Shown here: piece after piece, positions 33,264 to 36,969 of the stretch | How the letters are laid out: each line of letters starts with the position of its first letter | How positions within the stretch are numbered: the stretch's first letter is position 1 | From: an uncultured Oscillospiraceae bacterium | GTDB lineage: Bacteria; Bacillota; Clostridia; Oscillospirales; Oscillospiraceae | NCBI GenBank assembly: GCA_934546685.1 | Contig: CAKTEB010000015.1 | Coordinates: forward strand, 1 to 36,969 | DNA length: 36,969 nt | Direction of reading: 5' to 3' | Position numbers and translations under genes: made by a program | The notes under the pieces: model-generated | Told to the model about the DNA's origin: nothing | The model's database searches: none | What the model saw: only the letters and a program-made list of their open reading frames with translations

Positions 33264-34496
33264 TCAGTGGGTGTCCTTGTTCACATACTCCGGGCGGAGC
33301 TTGGAGTAGACGATCTTCTGCGCGTGGTACAGGCCGCTGTAGCCCGAGAGCATGTAGGAAAGGGCACAGCACAGGGCATAGAGCGCCAGCCCCTGGCCCC
33401 CAAAGAGCTCGTAGCTCAGGAGGATCGAGGTCAGGGGGCAGTTGGTGACCCCGCAGAACACCGCCGTCATGCCCAGAGACGCCGCAAAGGAGGCATTCAG
33501 CCCCAGCATCGGCCCGTAGAACGCCCCGAAGGCCGCGCCGCAGAAGAAGGCCGGAACGATCTCGCCGCCCTTAAAGCCCGCCGCCAGGGTCAGCGCCGTA
33601 AAGACGATCTTCAGCAGGAATGCCTCAGGCCGGGCTTCCCCAGCCATGGCCCGGTTGATGACCGGCATACCCGCGCCATTATAATCCGTCCCCAGCAGCA
33701 GGGTCAGCAGCACCACGACCACGCCCCCCAGCAGCACCTTGAGATAGGGGTTTTGGGTGATCTTGGCATAGCCCTTTGGCGCCAGGTGCATGATGGCGCA
33801 GAACAGCACCGCCACCATGGCGCAGAGGATCCCCAGGCCGCCCACCTGAAGCAGGATGATCGGGCTGATCTCCGGCACCTGGGCCACCGCAAAGGCCGTA
33901 GCCTCCACTCCCATGGCCGAGGCCACCACCTGGGCGATCAGCGCCGAGAGCACACAGGGCACAATGGCGGAGTAGTACATCACACCGACGCTGACCACCT
34001 CCATGGACATCACCGCCGCCGCCAAAGGCGTGCCAAACAGGGCGGAAAAGCCCGCAGCCATGCCGCACATGGTAATGATCCGGTCATCCTTCTCGTTGAG
34101 ATGCACCACCCGGCCCAGGAAGTTGGACATGGATCCGCCCAGCTGGAGCGCCGCGCCCTCCCGTCCCGCACTGCCGCCGCAGAGATGGGTCAGAACGGTG
34201 CTGAGGAAAATCAGCGGGGCGGTTCGGATTCGCAGATTCCGTCCCTCCCGGACCGCGCCGATGATGTATTCCGTGCCCTTGTCGTCGGACATCTGGGTCA
34301 CATGATAGGCCCAGACGATCACCAGGCCCGCCAGAGGCAGTAAATACAGCACCCAGCCGTGAGTCTGCCGGAGGCTCGTCACATAACCGATGGACATATG
34401 GAACAGCGCCCCCACCACGCCCACCGTAACACCCACTACCAGGGAAAACAGGAGCCACTTTCCCAGCGTCAGGGCATAGTCGCTCCAATGATTCAT
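33264..34496 (-). CDS. ClC-family channel/antiporter, CLC-F-like
   Basis: A 410-residue membrane protein with the two-fold ClC architecture. APLIFLSTVLTHLCGGSAGR and GREGAALQLGGS carry the gating Glu in the GREGA form seen in bacterial fluoride/proton antiporters rather than GREGP of chloride types. GFKGGEIVPAFFCGAAFGAF and GMTAVFCGVTNCPLTSILLS are the second-half blocks. The usual GSGIP serine motif is absent (DKGTEYIIGAV here). A role in fluoride export is therefore likely but unproven. ATG 34496 has AAAGGA close by; a GTG at 34526 with AAGGA upstream would add ten residues. No fluoride riboswitch is present. Confidence 0.87.
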   Translation of the reverse strand: MNHWSDYALTLGKWLLFSLVVGVTVGVVGALFHMSIGYVTSLRQTHGWVLYLLPLAGLVIVWAYHVTQMSDDKGTEYIIGAVREGRNLRIRTAPLIFLSTVLTHLCGGSAGREGAALQLGGSMSNFLGRVVHLNEKDDRIITMCGMAAGFSALFGTPLAAAVMSMEVVSVGVMYYSAIVPCVLSALIAQVVASAMGVEATAFAVAQVPEISPIILLQVGGLGILCAMVAVLFCAIMHLAPKGYAKITQNPYLKVLLGGVVVVLLTLLLGTDYNGAGMPVINRAMAGEARPEAFLLKIVFTALTLAAGFKGGEIVPAFFCGAAFGAFYGPMLGLNASFAASLGMTAVFCGVTNCPLTSILLSYELFGGQGLALYALCCALSYMLSGYSGLYHAQKIVYSKLRPEYVNKDTH

Positions 34497-34549
34497 TTTT
34501 TCCTTTATTTGCTCCACATTCTCCACATTCTTTCCTTAGGCTTTTTTTC

Positions 34550-34578
34550 AGTATACCATAGAATGAAGGAAGATGCAA
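34550..34578 (-). promoter_or_regulatory. promoter of the ClC gene
   Basis: Minus-strand TTGCAT (34573-34578), a 17-base spacer and TATACT (34550-34555), with TGG directly before the -10. Its -35 overlaps the T tract of the preceding gene's terminator. Confidence 0.75.
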
Positions 34579-34619
34579 AAAATACGGCTGTCCCACCGCA
34601 AATTCGCGGCGGGACAGCC
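34577..34619 (-). terminator. intrinsic terminator of the solute-binding protein gene
   Basis: GGCTGTCCCACCGC (34586-34599) pairs with GCGGCGGGACAGCC (34606-34619) with one mismatch; TATTTTTTG follows on the minus strand. Confidence 0.88.
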
Positions 34620-34648
34620 ATTTAAGAAGGATAGATGAAACCGGAAAC

Positions 34649-36382
34649 TTAACGCTCGTAATAGCGGTTCAAAGCTGCCTGCTTGAGCTCCACGCAGCGC
34701 TCCAGGCCCATGTCTTTCAGCTCCTGGACAAAGTCGTCCCAATCAGATTCGAAGTTCAGCTCGCCAATGACGAACCGGACGATCTGCTCGTCGGCACGGG
34801 TCTCGATATCGCCGATGGTGTTGGCGTACTCCTCGCTCTCCTCGGTGGTAAAGCTCAGCCGTGCGGGCATCTCGTAGGCCCCGTCCGTGTTGGCCCCATA
34901 GAGGTCGATGGCATCCAGGGAATCCTGGGTGTAGGTGGCCTTGAAGGAGCGGTCACGCACCACGATGGTGGGGATATCCGCCCAGCAGTACAGCAGCGCG
35001 ATCTGCTGGAAGGTATAGTCGGGGTTGTTGGCGATCAGGTCGGTGTACTGGGGATTGCCGTCCGCGTCATAATTGAAGCTGGTGCCCTCGATGCCGTAGT
35101 TGGCAACGGTGCTGCCCTCCTTGGTGAAGAACCAGTCGAAGAACTTCAGAATGTCCTCAGGATCCTCCGCCTGGACGGAGATGGAAATGCCCTTGTTGGT
35201 AGTCTTGCTACTGCCCTCGTTCTGGTAGAAGTGGCTGATGTCGCCCTCCTGCTGAACCGCGTCGGCCAGCCCCACTGCATGGAAGCCCTCTACGGAGGCG
35301 CTGTTGTTATAGGTACCGATCTTATCAGCCATGTGATACCAGACGCCCACGTTGCCGTTGAGGATCTCCGGCTCACTGGCGGATCCCATGTCATCCACGA
35401 TGGCGTAGAAATCCTTGGCCATGAGGCCCTCGGAATACCACTGGGAGAGCATCTGGAGGAATTCCTTGTATTCATCAGTCAGGAAGGAGGAATAGACAGT
35501 GCCATCCTTCTGAAAGAAGTGCGTACCGGTCTTCTGGAGGGTGTAGCCAGAGACGCCGTAGCCCGCGGACAGCAGCGCGCCGCCCTGAACCTCCTTGGGC
35601 AGCCAGATGGGATACTCCACGCCGTCGTTCTTGAAGGCCTCCAGCACATCGTGGTACTCATCGTAGGTCTTGGGGATGTCCAGGCCCAGCTTATCCAGCA
35701 GATCCTGTCGGATCACGTTGCCTCTGGCCTGCACATAGTGGTCGTTGTAGCCGTTCATAAACAGCATCTGGCCGTCATCATTGAAGGCGTCCCGGTAGTT
35801 CTGCTCATCCTGCTGGATGTAGGCCATGTAGTTGGGCGCGTACTCCTCCATCAGGTCGGTGAGATCGATGATAACGTCGTCCTCATAGCCCTTTACCGCA
35901 CCGCCGGAATAGCTCTCATCAAAGGCGGAGATGATGTCCGGGTAGTCCTGAGAGGCCACCATCAGATTGAACTTCTCGTTGGCGGTCATCATATTCTGCT
36001 CCAGCAGCTCCAGGGAGATGTTGGTCTTTTCAGTGATATAATCCATAATGGGAGAGCCCACCACGGAAAGGCCTCCAGGAGGTGCGCCGCACCACATGGT
36101 GAAGCTCGTAATCTCATCGGTGATGGGCAGGTCTACGGTGTCGGCGATGGTAAACTCCTTGACTTCTTCCGCCTCGGAGGCCTCAGCTGCTGTTTCCGCT
36201 TCAGAGGCTTCCGCCGTAGCGGGAGCCTCGCTCTCCAGGGGCGCCTCACTTTTCTGCTCCGAGGAGGGGGCCGCTGCGCTGGAGCCGGAGGCCGCCGAGC
36301 TGGCTGCGCCGCCGCAGCCGGTAAGCGCACCCAGGCACAGGCTCACAGCCAGCAGCATGGTAACGATTCTTTTGCGTTTCAT
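34649..36382 (-). CDS. extracellular solute-binding lipoprotein (ABC importer)
   Basis: A 577-residue lipoprotein. The signal MKRKRIVTMLLAVSLCLGAL ends in lipobox LTGC with Cys23. A low-complexity Ala/Ser/Glu linker follows (about 25-75), then the binding domain: FTMWCGAPPGGLSVVGSPIM, YPDIISAFDESYSGGA, IRQDLLDKLGLDIPKTYDEY and ILKFFDWFFTKEGSTVANYG. The long form with LDKLGLDIPKTYDE fits the LipO/YtcQ group of carbohydrate-type binding proteins; the ligand is unknown. No permease or ATPase gene is in the window. It follows a RidA-family gene on the same strand, with a hairpin between them. Start 36382 has AAAGGAG. Confidence 0.92.
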   Translation of the reverse strand: MKRKRIVTMLLAVSLCLGALTGCGGAASSAASGSSAAAPSSEQKSEAPLESEAPATAEASEAETAAEASEAEEVKEFTIADTVDLPITDEITSFTMWCGAPPGGLSVVGSPIMDYITEKTNISLELLEQNMMTANEKFNLMVASQDYPDIISAFDESYSGGAVKGYEDDVIIDLTDLMEEYAPNYMAYIQQDEQNYRDAFNDDGQMLFMNGYNDHYVQARGNVIRQDLLDKLGLDIPKTYDEYHDVLEAFKNDGVEYPIWLPKEVQGGALLSAGYGVSGYTLQKTGTHFFQKDGTVYSSFLTDEYKEFLQMLSQWYSEGLMAKDFYAIVDDMGSASEPEILNGNVGVWYHMADKIGTYNNSASVEGFHAVGLADAVQQEGDISHFYQNEGSSKTTNKGISISVQAEDPEDILKFFDWFFTKEGSTVANYGIEGTSFNYDADGNPQYTDLIANNPDYTFQQIALLYCWADIPTIVVRDRSFKATYTQDSLDAIDLYGANTDGAYEMPARLSFTTEESEEYANTIGDIETRADEQIVRFVIGELNFESDWDDFVQELKDMGLERCVELKQAALNRYYER

Positions 36383-36412
36383 AGGATCTCCTTTCTCAGC
36401 ATAAAAATCTTA

Positions 36413-36437
36413 CTTCCGGGGCATTGCGCCCCGGAAG
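36413..36437 (-). other. stable hairpin between the RidA and solute-binding protein genes
   Basis: CTTCCGGGGC (36413-36422) pairs perfectly with GCCCCGGAAG (36428-36437). On the minus strand the T run comes five bases later (TAAGATTTTT). It may be a leaky terminator or an mRNA-stabilising structure that sets the protein ratio. Confidence 0.55.
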
Positions 36438-36446
36438 GTCTGTTTT

Positions 36447-36827
36447 TTACTTGCAGGCCACCATGTCGATCATGATCTTGGCGTCCTTCACCAGCAGATC
36501 GCTGACGGGGATCACGGTCAGCGCAGGCTTGATCTCCGGGAAGAAGGTCTGGTAGACCTCATTGAAGGCCTCGAAATCCGCAAGATCCTTGAGATACACG
36601 TTGGTCTTAACGATCACATGGAGCCCCAGGAATGCCTCCTTCATCACAGCCTCGCAGTTTTTCAAGGTCTGGGCCGTCTGCTCCTTGATGCCGCCCTCTA
36701 CCAGCTTGCCGGTGGCGGGATCAATGGGGAACTGCATGGATACCTGGGTGGAGCCAGCCTGCTTCACGCCCTGGCTGTAATAGCCCAGGGGGGCCGGAGC
36801 ATTGGCGGTATAGAATTCTCTGTTCAT
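36447..36827 (-). CDS. RidA/YjgF-family protein
   Basis: A 126-residue protein of the RidA (YER057c/YjgF) fold: MNREFYTANAPAPLGYYSQG, QFPIDPATGKLVEGGIKEQT, TLKNCEAVMKEAF and VKTNVYLKDLADFEAFNEVY. True RidA enzymes, which hydrolyse reactive enamines and imines, have an Arg in PARxxV near the end; here the position reads KPALTV, so the Arg is replaced and deaminase activity is doubtful. It is encoded between an unidentified enzyme end and a solute-binding protein, suggesting a catabolic operon. Start 36827 has AAGGAGG. Confidence 0.9.
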   Translation of the reverse strand: MNREFYTANAPAPLGYYSQGVKQAGSTQVSMQFPIDPATGKLVEGGIKEQTAQTLKNCEAVMKEAFLGLHVIVKTNVYLKDLADFEAFNEVYQTFFPEIKPALTVIPVSDLLVKDAKIMIDMVACK

Positions 36828-36842
36828 GAGTAGTCCTCCTTC

Positions 36843-36969
36843 TTAGTAGGTCTCGTAGGGCTCGGGCAGGGTCACGTCCATAAAGGGCTCGATTTCCTGA
36901 TCGTAGAAATAGGTCTTGGTCAGGGGATTGCCGGAGCGGTTGTTCTGATTGATGTACTCCCACTTCTGG
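36843..36969 (-). CDS. C-terminal end of an unidentified protein (5' end outside window)
   Basis: Only 41 codons are visible, ending EPFMDVTLPEPYETY before TAA 36843-36845, 15 bases before the RidA start. The frame is open to the window edge and has neighbour-like codon use, so it is probably the first visible gene of the RidA/solute-binding operon. It is too short to name a family. Confidence 0.7.
   Translation of the reverse strand, partial: QKWEYINQNNRSGNPLTKTYFYDQEIEPFMDVTLPEPYETY

Noticed and set aside
34497..34555. Fluoride riboswitch before the ClC gene
   Set aside because: The leader is too short and lacks the conserved fluoride aptamer bases.

Overview
The window looks like ordinary chromosome from a GC-rich, spore-forming, anaerobic gut Clostridia, most likely Oscillospiraceae or a relative (inference). 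Support: spoIIGA-sigE, a sensory [FeFe]-hydrogenase homologue, a clostridial glnA plus ANTAR regulator, PadR/DUF1700/DUF4097 and GntR/ABC modules, SLH surface anchoring, and SigA-type promoters of the form TTGACA-17-TATAAT. No phage, CRISPR array or complete insertion sequence was seen. Genes are tightly packed, with many 4-base ATGA overlaps and clear intrinsic terminators.

Layout. 1-1961 (minus): yerC, a methyltransferase and hslO (cut by the window edge), divergent from purA (plus, 2097-3371). 3479-4667 (minus): a PfoR-like PTS EIIC membrane protein with a highly folded leader. 4802-6957 (plus): a secreted transglutaminase-like protein with three SLH repeats. 6962-8025 (minus): a broken lipoprotein gene. 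8081-8259 (minus): tRNA-Leu(CAG) with a perfect consensus promoter and a terminator. 8289-10951 (plus): mtnA, a DtxR-family regulator and an unusual thioesterase-MobA fusion. 10960-12938 (minus): a GntR/ABC-ATPase/ABC-permease operon with a repeated operator. 12980-14883 (plus): PadR, DUF1700 and DUF4097. 15056-16681 (plus): an SLC13-type permease behind a promoter, a 27-codon leader ORF and a terminator that competes with an alternative hairpin. 16695-21191 (minus): spoIIGA, sigE, the hydrogenase-like sensor HydS and a SpoIIE-type phosphatase. 21254-25458 (minus): a five-gene overlapping operon of DUF951, recQ, hisC, a radical SAM gene and an acetyltransferase. 25522-26877 (plus): a small unknown protein and an S1-domain protein. 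26890-27051: a 162-base MITE-like element that supplies the end of rarA (minus, to 28307). 28368-29555 (plus): nth and a VanZ-like gene. 29563-31599 (minus): glnA, whose leader carries a terminator, followed by an ANTAR antiterminator gene. 31705-33199 (minus): purF. 33264-34578 (minus): a CLC-F-like channel or antiporter. 34577-36969 (minus): the end of an unknown gene, a RidA-family protein and a solute-binding lipoprotein.

The points most worth a second look are the SLC13 leader attenuator, the thioesterase-MobA fusion, the HydS/phosphatase pair next to sigE with an undescribed phosphatase C-terminal domain, the MITE that rewrote the rarA C-terminus, and the glnA leader terminator beside an ANTAR gene. 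Each is partly predictable from known families. None is proven to be a new system from sequence alone.
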